In this document: one piece after another, positions 48,017 through 60,165 of the stretch
How positions within the stretch are numbered: the stretch's first letter is position 1
Layout of the letters: every line of letters starts with the position of its first letter
Source: Favolaschia claudopus
Lineage: Eukaryota; Basidiomycota; Agaricomycetes; Agaricales; Mycenaceae
Assembly (NCBI GenBank): GCA_037176885.1
Contig: JAWWNJ010000025.1
Coordinates: 682,001 to 746,000 of the forward strand
Direction of reading: 5' to 3'
DNA length: 64,000 bases
Position numbers and translations under genes: made by a program
Notes under the pieces: generated by a model
Seen by the model: only the letters and a program-made list of their open reading frames with translations
Databases searched by the model: none
What the model was told of the DNA's origin: nothing

Positions 48017-49907
48017 TCAATCTTTAGACTGTTCCTTCTGCCCCTCCTCCTTGGTCTTCGCCTCCTCATTCTCCAGTTCCCTCAACGCCTCGTCAACCTC
48101 CTCACTACTCACACTGTCCGCCCTCACCTGCCCACTACTCATACTACTTCCGCTCCGCGCCAACGCCATTCTCCCCTGGTTCCCCTTCTTCCCCGTCTTC
48201 TTCGTCATCTCCAACTTCTCCTTCTTCCTCTCCTCCTTCATCTTCTGCAAGTTCTCGTCGAACCCGTCCATCGTGCAAACGTTCCCCAAACCGCCTAGCC
48301 GCCGCTGATCCAAAAGCCAGTCGTGCAGCACTGGTAGCAGCTCTTTCTTGGGGCGGTATGTGCCTGAGTCGTTGTCGATGACGAGCTCGTAGTCCTTGGG
48401 ATTCCTGGAACCATGCGAATCCTCGTCGTCTTGCGTCTGTGGCGCGTCCGCCGCCGCTGCTGAAGAAGAGGCGTGTCCATTCTGCGGCTGTTCTGTTGAC
48501 GCGTCGCCGTTTGCTTCGACTTTCTTGCCCTCCTGGTACTTTCGAACAAAGAACTCGCCCGAATATGCGATCTCCTTTGCCAGGTTCGCATGCATGGAGT
48601 GTTTACTCAGGAGGTCGATGCAGAATTCTGGGCCAGTTTCGGTGAACCGCCACTCTAGAAATCTGATCAGTATCCATGTCGCGTTGACCCAAGCTTTAAA
48701 TTTGACTTGAACGGCGAAACTCACCGCCATCGAGCGTGATCACATAAGTGAACAGCTTCCCGCCCTCGCCCCACGCAGTCATGTCAAGGAATTGGCGCGC
48801 AAGCGCCTCGGCAGCCTCTGGCGTCGCATCCCGAAGAACCGGCCCCTCCTTAATCTCCTTGTTCTCCTCACCCTGAGGCGTCGCCGCCTTACTGCTATTA
48901 GCCCCGCTGTCGTCAACCGTGCCCCAGACGGTGTTGGGGTTGCAAGCATACAGCATATGATATTGCTTGTGCAACCCGTAATTCAAGATGCGTCCCGCGA
49001 TGCCCGAGTCGTCGAACATCCAGGAGATAAAGGGTTTGTACCCGACGTAGCGATGGCGGAGCTCGCGCGGGACGGGTCCGGTGAGTTGGAGCTTGTTCGC
49101 GATGAAGGTTGTGGCGGAGAGCTTGACGCCTTTGCCGTCTGTTTGTTCGCCGGAGGCGTTAGAATCCTTCTCGCTGGGTTTGTTGACTACTGAGCCTAAG
49201 AGAGGCGAGAAGTGGCGCGAGTATCTGTCTGGAATTCAAATCAGAGGCATCTCGCTCGACGAGAACAAAAAACCTACTGGGACCGAGAGTGTAAAGGCGA
49301 AGTTCTTGCACGTCCTCATCCTTTCGAAGCACGCGCATGGATACCACAACTCGATTGTGTCTCACGAGCTTCTGACCAGGACGAAGGGCAGATAGATAAG
49401 TGAGGATGTAGGGATGAAGATCTCCTTTCCGCTTCTTCATTACATATTCTGTTTCGAGGCTCTCAAAGCCCTCTTTCATTTGTTCGGGACCAAAACGAGC
49501 GACTGCCTTCCCGAGCCTGGTAAAATTCAATTCGGGGGAGCCGGAGCGTAAAATTGGGGAAAGTTACCTGTCGGAGGATAACTTGGGTTTAGAACCTGCG
49601 TCTTCGTCGTACACCACCATCTTCAATTTGAATCCCTGTTCAGGGACGCCAGCGATAAACCATGTACAATTCCATGTTGGGTCGCGAGTTTGCTGTACAG
49701 TGGGCGTACGACATGTAAGAGGTTCCACATCGGGAACCTCCACGGATGCCAAGATATACGGATCGGAAGAGAGCGATGCCAAGTCCGCCACTGGGAGATT
49801 TTTGGCATCTTCGAGTCGGAAAGATCTGTTAGTCCACCTGCATTACTTTCAATAGTCATGAACTGCTCACAATCAAAGGTTATTTGAACGGTGTATGTAG
49901 GCGGCAT
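48017..49907 (-). CDS. C2-domain protein, conserved in fungi
   Basis: Starts MPPTYTVQITFDY and, after a 62-base intron ending at GAAG, continues AKNLPVADLASLSSDPYILAS, VQQTRDPTWNCTWFI and LKMVVYDEDAGSKPKLSSD. This is a complete C2 beta-sandwich with the acidic calcium-loop residues DP and YDEDAG. Later exons read LGKAVARFGPEQMKEGFESL, RPGQKLVRHNRVVVSMRVLR, WMFDDSGIAGRILNYGLHKQ, then LFTYVITLDGEWRFTETGPEF and DYELVIDNDSGTYRPKKELL. It ends in a Lys/Glu-rich coiled coil and an acidic tail (EVDEALRELENEEAKTKEE) with a stop at 48017. C2 domains bind phospholipid membranes, often with calcium. The second half is a conserved fungal domain I cannot name. It is divergent from the secreted FAD oxidase gene. 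Confidence 0.8.
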
Positions 49908-50432
49908 TGCGGGCGCTGCAGACGAGATGGGAGTAAGATGCAAAAGAGTTCGATGAGTTCCGGTATTTTTGGTTGACCGCTCGCGATGACGTCGCTGCTG
50001 TAGATAAGATTAGATTTAGGCCGGCCGGGCTTAGCCGAACCGGTGACGACTTTGAGTTGACCTCTGCTGCGGGCTGCAGCTATGTGGCTTGACCTGCAGT
50101 GCTCGACGACGCCGCCGACGTCGACGACGAATTTTATCGCTCGTACTCTCGGCTGGAGCACGCTCAGATCGTACAGACACTCCGACCTCAATTCGGTAGA
50201 CCTCGGGACGATAGCTAAGGCTACTTAGAATAGTACCGCCGCTCCACTCGGCTTTGGATCCGATATTTTTAGGCCTTGAGGCTTGAGGTTCTGGTACGGC
50301 TACGACCTGATCATCTAGGACAACCAGGAACCACGTCTCTGTCTGTCTGCCCGCGCATAGGAGTCTGTACGCACGATCGAGCTTTTTATTCGTCGTACCT
50401 CACCTTCTCCGTCCTCCCACTCACCGCGCAAT
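49908..50432. other. Bidirectional promoter region, C2 gene and FAD oxidase 1
   Basis: Lies between two divergent starts 525 bases apart. The DNA is GC-rich with several CGACG repeats (50100-50140). No reading frame here is convincing. Confidence 0.4.
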
Positions 50433-52514
50433 ATGCGCCAGTGGATCTCGTTTGCCGTTCTGCTTCACCTTGGGTTCGCAAATGCAGCCACAAACTCGAC
50501 GCTCCAAGACTGCCTCAACAAAGTCTTTGCTTCCAACAAAGGAGCCGTCCACTACCCGCAGGACTTCCTCTACCAATCTCTCTACGTGAAACCGTACAAC
50601 ACCGCGATCCATGTCACCCCAGCGGCGGTTACACGACCCTCCACCGCTCAAGACGTCGCTGGGATCGTACAGTGCGCTGCAGCGAGTTCGGTCAAGGTCC
50701 AGCCCCGAAGTGGTGGGCACAGCTACGGAAACTACGGTATTGGCGGCGAAGACGGCGCCGTCGTAGTCGACGTCGCGAATTTTCAGCAATTCAGCATGGA
50801 CAATACGACTTGGAAAGCCACCATCGGCGCCGGCACGCTTCTTGCAGACGTGACGGACCGACTTCATAATGCAGGCGGAAGGGCCATAGCGCATGGGACT
50901 TGTCCGCAGGTTGGCATCGGCGGACATGCAACGATCGGTGGGCTCGGACCCATCTCGCGACAGTGGGGTTCTGCTTTGGACCATGTGTTGGAGGTGGAAA
51001 TCGTGCTTGCGAATGGGACTATTACTCGCGCCAACGCGACGTATAATCCAGACATCTTATTCGTGCGTGGTTCGGTTGTGTCCATTCTCGTGCTAACAGG
51101 GACACAGGCAGTGAAAGGAGCGGCCGCGTCGTTTGGAATCGTTACCGAGTTTGTGTTCATGACTCGCCCCGAGCCGCCGAGCGCCATCCTATATACGTAC
51201 AAGCTCCAGTGCGTTTTTCTTTTCTTTCGCAAGCCGCTTGCTCATTTGTTCTCAGACTCACTAAACACGCGGACCTCGCGCCTACGTTCGCTGCGTGGCA
51301 AGACATCGTCTCCGATCCCAACCTCGACCGCAAACTCGCGTCAGAAGTGATCGTATTCCAACTAGGCATGATTATCTCCGGCAAGTACACTACCTCCTCC
51401 AGTTGACTTGTGTATAACGCATCGTTCCCATCTAGGCACCTACTTCGGCACTCGAGACGAGTACAACGCGCTTAACTTCGAAGGCCGTTTGACCCAGAAC
51501 GCGACGTCAAAGTCAGTATCGGTTTTGGATAGCTGGCTTGGTGTTGTGGGCAATTGGGCGGAAACTGAAGCTCTGAAGCTCGTTGGCGGCGTTGTGTGTG
51601 TTCCCAGTCAAGATAATTGGTTCAGATGTTAACAACGTGGAATCAGTCCGGCGCGTTCTACTCCAAGAGTCTTACTTTCAAGTCCACGACACTGATCCCA
51701 ATGAGCGGGATTCAAACCTTGTTCAACTATTTCGACACGGCCGACAAGGGTACACTGGTCAGTCATTCATCTCAAGACGAAATATATGGGCCGCTCATTT
51801 CAATCTAGGTTTGGTTCGCGATTTTTGACGTCGAAGGGGGAGCGGTGAATGATGTGCCACAGAACGCCACCGCGTATGCCCATCGCGACGCCCAGGTTCG
51901 TTCATCGTCATTATGCGCGTCCCTCCAACTAACTCCTTTCGATGACATTTTTGCGTAACAAAAATCAGTTCTACATGCAGACCTACGCCGTCGACATTAA
52001 CTTCTCCGGCACGCTGTCCAATACGACTGCCGCGTTCGTCCAAAACATGAGCGACATCGTGACGAACTCGATGCCTGGGGTGGAGTTTGGTGCTTATGCA
52101 GGCTACGTCGAGTGAGTCTCTATTTTTTTTCATTACGGGTTCATGCGAAGTGCTAACGAATCAACCCATAGCCCGAAATTACCGAACGGACAACAACAGT
52201 ACTGGGGCACGAATCTTCCCCGGCTGGAGAGCATCAAGGCCTCAATCGACCCGCACGATCTCTTCCATAACCCACAATCTGTGCGCCCTCAAGCCGGCGC
52301 GGGGTCCGGGTCCACACCACAGCAGAACGGGACGCAGCCGAGTACCTCTGGGTCTGGCGCACAAGGGCAGCCGTCGTCGCCGAGCACTGGTGGGGCAAGG
52401 AGACGTGTATTATCACGGGCGGATGTTGCGGGACTTGGAGGTTGGTTCTTGGGTGGTCATTTTGGCCTCGCTTTCTGGGTTATGATGATTGGATGGATGA
52501 CTGGACCGAACTAA
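50433..52514 (+). CDS. Secreted FAD-linked oxidase (BBE-like, CAZy AA7 type)
   Basis: Signal peptide [18 protein letters not shown], then the FAD_binding_4 domain: [29 protein letters not shown] (the His that carries FAD), [37 protein letters not shown] (the Cys of a second covalent FAD bond). This is bicovalent flavin attachment as in glucooligosaccharide and berberine-bridge-type oxidases. At least four introns interrupt the rest. The BBE end is [20 protein letters not shown] and [11 protein letters not shown]. Unusually a Ser/Thr/Gly-rich linker and a hydrophobic end ([20 protein letters not shown]) follow, which could be a GPI signal or membrane anchor. Likely substrates are oligosaccharides or phenolic alcohols, with hydrogen peroxide as by-product. 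Paralog of the gene at 60720-62656. Confidence 0.87.
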
Positions 52515-53575
52515 TGCCATGATCAGACGAATGACTGTAGAGTATGTATTGTAGCCATGATTCGAGTACGAAATTCTTGACAGCATAATTGTATTTTCTT
52601 CGAAGAGCTGAGCCGTCAACATAATGACCCTTGTGTCCTGCATCGGATATCGCTTTTGAAAAGCCTGAAAAAACCCTCCATCGCACAATATCGCCTTGCA
52701 TCGTGACTGTTTCAGCGAAGTCAGTGGATTGGATTCAACGAAATTCAGACAGCATTATAGAGCGATACTAATCAGGTCGTGGAGCTTTCTCTAAGTCTCT
52801 AATTGAAGCGATTTATACATGAAACGAGTACATTAGAGATATTTTCGTCCTTGTTTATGTAGTCATTCTTCCGAGCTCGCGTGCGTCCTTGTTAGAATCG
52901 TTCTGCGACCCGCTACCTGATTCCTCCTCCCATTCGTGCAGCTCGATTGTTGCGGGAAAAATGCATTCAATCAGCCACACGGGCTCGGCACACATACGCC
53001 GCACACCAATGGAAGGGGGAGCGACGCATCTCGAAGACAGGCAGCTGCACGCCCACCGGAACGGTGGCAGTGATGCGGACACCTCTGCAGCAACGGCGGG
53101 TGCGAGCATGCAGAGAATCGAGATTTGTCGACGCGCTCAGCCTACGATTCCAGCCAGGGCGTCGTACAAATGCTGTCGTTGAGGCATCGTCCCAACGAAC
53201 GCTCCAGATGTGCAAGACGTCCTCCGTGCCCGTGAACCTCATATACACAACAGCGTACTTCGCCGATGAGGTCGTCGTTCTCATGGACGGCGTCAAGAGG
53301 ACAAATCAGGAGCTTGCTCGCGCAGATGACTGCCTCTGCTGGAGAAAACGTAGTGCGAGCGACGAGGGAGTCCTGCGGAAATCGAACACGTTGTGCGAAT
53401 GAATGTAAGCAGGGCGAGTTAGCCGTGCCGAAGGCGTCTTCTAGCGGAGCGCTGTTTTAGGATTTTGGGAGCGATACCCGACGCAGAAGACAACGTCTGC
53501 GTCGAAGGTTAGCGTCGACGTCAGCTCAGCCTCTTAACGGCGAGACCTTTCTGACTCAAAGATAAGCAACCGCAA
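52515..53575. other. Interval between FAD oxidase 1 and FB4
   Basis: About 1 kb. On the minus strand near 53200-53280 a frame reads KYAVVYMRFTGTEDVLHIW, protein-like in composition, within a 109-codon open stretch (52967-53296). I recognise no family and see no good start, so it is not called as a gene; it may be a remnant. Confidence 0.35.
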
Positions 53576-55240
53576 TCAGTAGAAACACAAGGACTTACTT
53601 TTCTTCTGACTCCGCGCTGTGTTCATTAGATCCATGCAAGGAACATCATAATACTCAGTGTTCTCCTTCGTCATAGACAGAGACTGAGCTATGTCATCTG
53701 GCGGCCGGAAGGTCTTGGGTATAGAGAATCGAAGGAGCCCTTCAGATTCAATTTCGCGATTCAACCCAACTCTATACGTGACATTAAGGGTCCAAGGGTG
53801 ATAACCGCAATCCGGTCGAAAGTCATCCCTTCCATCCACGATATGAATGAGGGCTAGAGCTGTCGCGCGTTTGGCGATACACGCTGACAATGAGCGGAGA
53901 ACAGCATGGGCGTCAACACATCCCGATATCTGGGAATGGCCCCGCGAAGGTAAAGCACAGGGGAGGTGCTCGTGCGAAAGTTGTTCGTACACATGCTGCA
54001 GCTCCAGCTTTTTCAATGACTTGAGGGTGCAGAGAGAAGATACCAGATCGTTCTATGGCCCTTGTGAGCAGGGAAAAGAAAGTACGAAAGAGCCAAACGC
54101 ACCGAACGAACGGAAAAGCGGGTCGCAAACATGATTCGTAATATTAGTGAGGTGAGCTGGGGGGCCAACACACCGAGGAGGCGCAAGGCAGAGACGCCGC
54201 CTGCTTCTTGGACTTCCACTTCGACCCGCACCACCTGCCAGTCATCGAACGAGGAAGCCGGCTTATGAGGGGAAATCCAAAACGCAGCGAGTTTGACTGT
54301 GCTAATCAAGGTATGTCGCTCTGAGGCATCCAGGAGGGAAAATGGCCAGAATTTATCCCAATCATGTAGCCATATGGATTGATAGTCGAAGATCTTGATA
54401 GTTTGTAGGCTGCTGTGACGATGTACGAACGCCGGCAGCCAGGAGAGCAGAGCCATTGGTTTGGCACATAGGTCGATGTCAACGGCCTCCAAACCCGGTA
54501 TCACAACGGTGTCAGGGCCAAATATTATGTTGTTTTCGCCTCTGATAACGAGATGTACCAACCGAAGATTTCGGCTCATTAAAGAGCGAAAGTCTGGATG
54601 TTGACTGGCCGAGTCACCGTAGGGATCAGGGTGGAACCCAAAACCCGTGTCCAATGATGCGGAGTCAACCTCGAGCTTGGACATGGACAGGGGGGTCTGC
54701 GACCATAGCTTCCGGAGATCGTCGAGGCCAGAATCATCGACCACAACGGTGCTTAGCTTCGGATGCGAGTTGAGAGTGGCGAGAAGGTTGGGATCAAGCT
54801 GGTACGCGGGCAGGTGAAGGCGCTCGAGGGAAAGCAGGGAAGGAATGAGATTGGGGAGAATGTCGGGGCCGTAGAGGTAAGGCGGTCCCTGCCTTGTGAG
54901 CCATTCCTCTGTTGAGTGGACACGGCTGAGATCGAGCTCCCTGAGATGCAACTTAGTAGACGTTGGAAAATTTGTGGGTTGCAACACACTTGATCAGACG
55001 AGCAAACTCGCTGTCTTTCGCACACTTTGCCTGGAGAAGGCGAAGCCGATCCGTCTGGTTGAGCCTCAAACGCGCGAACAGAGGCGCGAAGCAGAAGCGG
55101 CGCATGAGTCGGCAGACGCGTGATAGAGAGAGAATGTGATCATTAGGAAGTTTAAAGTTCTCTTCGCACAAAAAATGTACGATGAGGTGCAGAAGCTCAG
55201 CGGGAAATTGCACAAGTCGATGTTTGGGTGAGAAAGCCAT
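53576..55240 (-). CDS. FB4: F-box/LRR-like protein, inverted family member
   Basis: Exons 55240-54990, 54940-54103 and 54052-53576 sum to 1,566 bases and encode 521 residues. F-box RLVQFPAELLHLIVHFLC, then LSRVCRLMRRFCFAPLFARL. The leucine-rich part has YGPDILPNLIPSLLSLERLH, VVIPGLEAVDIDLCAKPM, WLPAFVHRHSSLQTIKIF and LLGVLAPQLTSLILRI. The last exon holds SLKKLELQHVYEQLSHEHL and ALALIHIVDGRDD. A short insertion (DPYGDSASQ) distinguishes it from FB1-3. A GTAAGT donor near the end could add or replace a few residues. The start codon is preceded by the shared cis element, and the gene is divergent from K2, with 1,070 bases between starts. Confidence 0.82.
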
Positions 55241-55276
55241 TGGTCACACTGTCACGCCATCCACGATCACATCAGG
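55241..55276 (-). promoter_or_regulatory. Shared cis element abutting the FB4 start codon
   Basis: On the gene strand GATGTGATCGTGG, then ATGGC, then GTGACAGTGTGACC ending two bases before the ATG. It has the same order and position as in FB3, although the second palindrome arm has changed so that no hairpin forms. Confidence 0.5.
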
Positions 55277-56310
55277 TGCCTCTTGATCTCTTACCACGAT
55301 GTGGTCAGGCAAGAGGGGAGCCAGGCTCACGCCCCGCTCTCAAAATTTCGACAGCATCTCGTCGTCCCGCCGACCCCTTCATTGTTGAAGGACCCAAGTA
55401 TGCCACTTCAAAGGCAAAATCGTTCCCCAACGTCATCCGCAACGCCGAGGTGAATCCACCTCAGTTCGACGCTAAACTCGCTGCAACCTCCGCTATCTGC
55501 TACCACTCGATTTCCAAGCACACAGACAGCATCGTACACCCCCCTCGACGTCCTACGACAGCCAATTCGTCGTCCGCCTCGTCCACCGTCCCCCACGACA
55601 TTCGTTACATGTCACACGCCTCCGCGTATCACCTCGCTTGCTCGTCACGAAGCATGCCGTTCACTATACAGTTGGTTCGCCAAACCCGTCACTTGCGACG
55701 AGCCTGCTCCCACATCCATTTCCCTTTCCATTCATCCATCACCGACCCCAGAACCGCGACGTACTGGACCGGCCTGCCCATAATTCGAGGCGAGCGGCTA
55801 GTGTACCGACGTTGTTGATAGGCCGCCGGGAAACTCGGGAATTTGACCCCCCCGTTTGTTTAGCTCCTGGCCAGCAAAGACTGGTTAAACCAAGGTTTTA
55901 CAGCAGTTTCAGTTTCCGTGGCTCGCTGGCGTGATGGACCCGAGTCGATGGGATCTTGCGATGCGAGCTGGTTGCCTCGCTCCAAGGCCGACCTCTTTAT
56001 GCCCCTTTTTTCTTTTTCTTTCCTTATGTCCTTATGTTCAGTCACTGTTCCAAGTCGATGGATGCGTTCACCCACCCTCTCCACCACTATACTCTACATA
56101 CCACGGACGAACTTTTACTCTTACCATCCAGTACTTATCGCCTCCGGGCACCGCGTCTTAGCACTAAGGGTTTTGCTTGTTGCGGTATATAAATGCAGAT
56201 GCAAACAAAAAAAAAAATCCACGATCACATGACCGACCCAATGCCACCGTGACCGCACTGTCACAATAGGTGTCCTCATTTCACCCCGTGCTTAATTCCC
56301 TACTACTATC
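55277..56310. promoter_or_regulatory. Divergent promoter region of FB4 and K2
   Basis: About 1 kb between the two starts. TATATAAA at 56186-56193 lies 118 bases before the K2 start and suits a TATA box. After an A-run (56206-56217) comes CCACGATCACATG (56219-56231), nearly the FB4 element, and then GTGACCGCACTGTCAC (56250-56265), again able to form a small hairpin, 45 bases before the K2 ATG. The plus-strand open frame 55228-55818 has no recognisable content. Confidence 0.5.
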
Positions 56311-59300
56311 ATGAGCGAACCCACAGCTCAACCCGAGAGCCCACTCGTTCGGTTTCTCTTCGACGAGATTCTCAACCTCTCACTACCCCCACTTCAAATT
56401 GGCCCAGAGCATGTTAAGAGCGTGGAGACCCGGCCCCCAATACAATCTGAATACCACAAACCACGTTGGCGACAAGTCGAAACACTAGGGTTCAACCCCG
56501 GGATCTTTCAAATGCTACAGGAGCATTTGAAAGAACAGCTCAGCAAACGGAAATGTATCACCGACCAGTGGCAACCTGAAGATATCCGCCGGTGGACAGA
56601 CGCAGTGAAGTCTGGAATGGGCCAACTTGTGCCCGCGCGTGCACAAGTTACTAATGAGGAAAGTGTGAAGCAACTCTACAGCAATATTCACAACAAAACA
56701 GGTCTTCTGGCGACATTCATCTGCCTCGATATGAGTATGGAGGACTTGCAGCGTGACCCACAGACTTTCAAATCGGTGTTCACGCTCTTTCCATCCTCGA
56801 GGCCCACCAGCAAGGCCGACAATTTGGTTGGGTTCGTATCACAGGAACCCGACGACGGACCAGAGAAATGGGGTTCTTTGTGGCAGGCGATGGTCGATGG
56901 TCCCATAGACCTGAGGCAGGACTTCTTCAAAGTTCTGTTTCCAGAGGAGTACAAGAATCCGCTCGCCCTGTGCCCAGATGCTGTTGCCGGCATATACCTC
57001 ACCCTCCTTTGTGTGGCGAGTGGTTTCCTCCGAGGTTTCTGGCCAGACACTCTCTGCCGTGCATGCGATAAGTTCAGGAAGTCGCATGAAGCCCAGGGTG
57101 TGGACTGGAGGAATACGCCAGAGGAGGTTTGCCCTCCAGATGGATCCATTGCCGCCCGAGCGCGAGTTATGGACATGAATCGACTGCGCACCGAGTTTTT
57201 TCGTGTGCTCCGCCTTAACAACGATTATGAAAAGAAATGCAACATCCCCCCAGGGTCGATACGCAATGTCGCCGTAGAGCAGGTAAACCAGGAGTCTCAT
57301 AAAAGCGATGCTAAAGAGGGAAGCGGGGAAGAGAGATGGAAACGAAAACGCCGACACTCAGGTGACTCGAGTGGTGACGAAGATGATACTGGAGCCAGTC
57401 AAATGGCGTACGAACAAAAGTTGAATGCTGCTTTTGATAAAGCACAGAAGGAGTTGAAATTGGACGCAAGCCTCAGGAAATGGATGATTCATGGTGCCTA
57501 TATGCTCATCCAGGTACGCAGTGCTTGTTGATGGTGAGCTGTCGAAGACTGATTTTGCGTAGCTATACGCTCAGATGGATATGGATCGCACCACGGCGGG
57601 CTATTTAAGCTGCGGTAATGGCAGCGTGGTCTGTATTTTCGATAGAGCGTCGAGGACCCTAACTCTGTCCGAGTTTCTACAGAACGACGACAAGCCGCTC
57701 CTCCTAGTAACAGCTCTGACCGTGTTCGCCTGGACAGATGCAGTCGAGCGATTCGAACGGACACCGGCGGAGGATACAGGTCGACCAGTGGATCCCTATC
57801 GTGGCCAGACCAAGAAAGAAAGAGACGCCGAGGATAGGCTCGCCGGGAAGGCACCCGCCAAAAAGCAGTCGGAAACGCGCCCACCCAAGAAGCCGAAGAC
57901 AGGCAAGAACAAGGAGCCCAGCCAGGACGAGGTTGTGGAAGACGGCGGCATCGGCTTAAACAACATTCTCGCGCAGAGCGCTTCCACCCAAGACGTTATC
58001 GGTGACGGAAACAACACCAGCGAGGACGTCGATATGGAGAACGAGCCCAGTGGCGGTGACACGCCGAGCAGCATCGACGAGGACGAGGGTCATGCGGGTA
58101 GCGGTGTCAGCCAGGATGATGGTCGTGTCGAGAACAGCAGCAGCGCCGGTACAGAGGACGAGGTGAGGCCAGACGACGCTGGTACGGAGAACGACCGTGT
58201 TCAAGACGACACCAACCCTGGTACGGAGAACAGCGCCGGCCAGGACGACGTTCGTGCAGAGAGCGAAGCCAGCCAGGACGACGATGATGTCGACGACCAC
58301 TCAACCTCGGACGACGCTCACACGGAGAGCGACCCTAGCCAAGACGACGCCGATGTTCAGCAAAATGCCAACGACGCCACTGCCACTGTTGAACAAGACG
58401 CCAACCCGGATGAGGATGCCGCCGAGAACGCAGCGGGCGACAACAACGTCGCGGTCGAGGACGGCAGCCAGACTCACATATTCGATCCTTATCACAATCC
58501 CATCCCTCCAATCCCTGCCTACGACAACGGTAGGATCGTTTCTTATCGCTCGGACGACGACGACGGCCAGACTGACACAATCAATCATCCTCCTCATCCA
58601 TTCGACGCCAACGAGGACGGAAGAATCGTTCCGTATGGCGAGGTGAGCGACGACGACGCCAGCGATGCCACATTATCGCCCTCCGAAAGCGAGGACGATG
58701 ACGACCACGACGATGACGGAGGACGCGGTAAAACCAAACGCAGAAAACGCAGGGACAACGGAGGCGTCGGGGGATCCGGTGCGGGAGGCCCAGGAGGTGG
58801 AGGGGGGCCAGGAGGACCTTCTGGAGGTGCAGGGGGCCCAGGAGCAGGTGGGGGAAGCAATGGAGATCAAGGAGGCTCTGGAGGACCACGCGCAGGGGGG
58901 CACGGTAGTACAAGTAAGAAAGGCGGTGCTGCTAAGGGCAAAGGCCGCCAAAGCCGGGCTGGAGGAAGCACTCGAGCTGGGGCGAACGTAGATCTGCAGG
59001 TATGTTTCAGTTCTTCGCTCAGGTTCAGTCAACACAATTTACTCACTTGCGGATGCAGGAATTGCATGTCGCCTTTAATGCACCGAAACGTGTGTTGGTG
59101 TCGAACGGCTTTGAACACTATGAACGGATACCGTCCCCGAACATTCCCGCCACCCCTGCTTTCAGATTCGCAGACCTCTCTGATGTCGATGAGGAGCGTC
59201 CCACCACACCGCCCACGAAGTTCTCGAGTATCTCCGATGTCGATGGGAGTCCGCAACTGGCAGCAATATCCTCTCATAGGCTGGATGGGCGTAAAGCTTC

Positions 59301-60165
59301 AATTGGTTCCGTGGCTTCCCGCAGCGACACATCGAAGCGTAGCGTCAGGTCCATTTCTTCGGTACCATCCCTCAGTAGCACAGCATCAACAGCGGGGTCC
59401 GACTCGCCTCCACCCACCCCATCGACTACCTCCAGCTTTCCATCTGGCTCAAAAGAAAGCTCCCCCCTTGCCAAGAAGCGGACTCAAACTGCCGTTGGGG
59501 AAGTTCAGGTAGATCCATTGCAGACGATACTACCGAAGATCCAATATGCCGGGGTGTTCATCGAGGAGGTCATCTACGAGAAGATGGGTAGACCCACAGT
59601 GTGGTCTGGCCAGTTGATCCTGGAAGACGACACCGTCGAGTCCACGATACCGATACCGATCGTGGTGAAAATGGCGGTGGTTGAGTACCAAGAAGGCGAT
59701 GAAAGCGATGGTAAAGAATCGGCTAATCTGCTTCGTCATGAAGGAGTTATCTACGAGGCTCTTGCGAAGGCTGGTTTGCGTGGAATCACCCCTCGCTACT
59801 ACGGGGCGTTCGAGAGCGACCTTGGAGCAGTGATGTTGGTTCTGGACGATGGCGGAGAGACGATTGGCAGCTTCGGAAACCTGTCGAAAGAGCAGTAAGT
59901 CTTATTTGTCCTCGAGATTTGTATGGGCTGGAACTTACCGAAAATCATCGCCAGACGTCAGGATTTGTTGACTATGGCCGAAACGATGCATCGTGCTGGC
60001 ATCGTTCACAACGACCTCAAACCTCTCAATGTCGTCCAGGACTCGAGCGGCGAAGTCAAGATAATCGACTTCGACATGGCTGTGGACGGGCACCGCTGCC
60101 CTGGGAAGGAGTGCGAAGAGTTAATCGAATTTGCCAAAGCTTTGAAGCTGGATGCAGAAGCTTGA
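56311..60165 (+). CDS. K2: large protein with atypical kinase-like C-terminus (intact paralog of K1)
   Basis: Exons 56311-57513, 57563-58999, 59059-59894 and 59955-60165 sum to 3,687 bases and encode 1,228 residues. Layout: N-terminal domain (residues 1-300) with the K1-shared block LCVASGFLRGFWP then LCRACDKFRKSH (C-x2-C-x6-H); a second conserved block after intron 1 (RTLTLSEF, LTVFAWTDAVERF); a very acidic imperfectly repeated stretch (about 480-770, SQDD/GTEND units); a Gly-rich tract (about 800-870); Ser/Pro-rich linker; kinase-like end with IVVKMA, RHEGVIYEAL, HNDLKPLNVV and IIDFDMA. Asp, Asn and the metal-binding Asp are kept, so activity is possible, but the fold is short after DFD. 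No signal peptide or helices: probably nuclear or cytosolic. Family unknown to me; it resembles the many kinase-like genes expanded in mushrooms only in the last 150 residues. Confidence 0.82.
58095..58430 (+). repeat. Imperfect acidic repeat within K2
   Basis: Coding minisatellite-like stretch with recurring CAGGACGAC and GGTACGGAGAAC units, translated as variations on SQDD and GTEN. It makes an Asp/Glu/Ser-rich disordered segment absent in this form from K1. Confidence 0.6.

Noticed and set aside
48051..48308. Ser/Phe-rich plus-strand frame opposite the C2-protein tail
   Set aside because: Antisense of the conserved coiled-coil end of the C2 gene.
55228..55818. A 196-codon plus-strand frame between FB4 and K2
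   Set aside because: It overlaps the FB4 start, has Pro/His/Arg-biased composition and no recognisable motif; more likely open by chance in the promoter region.
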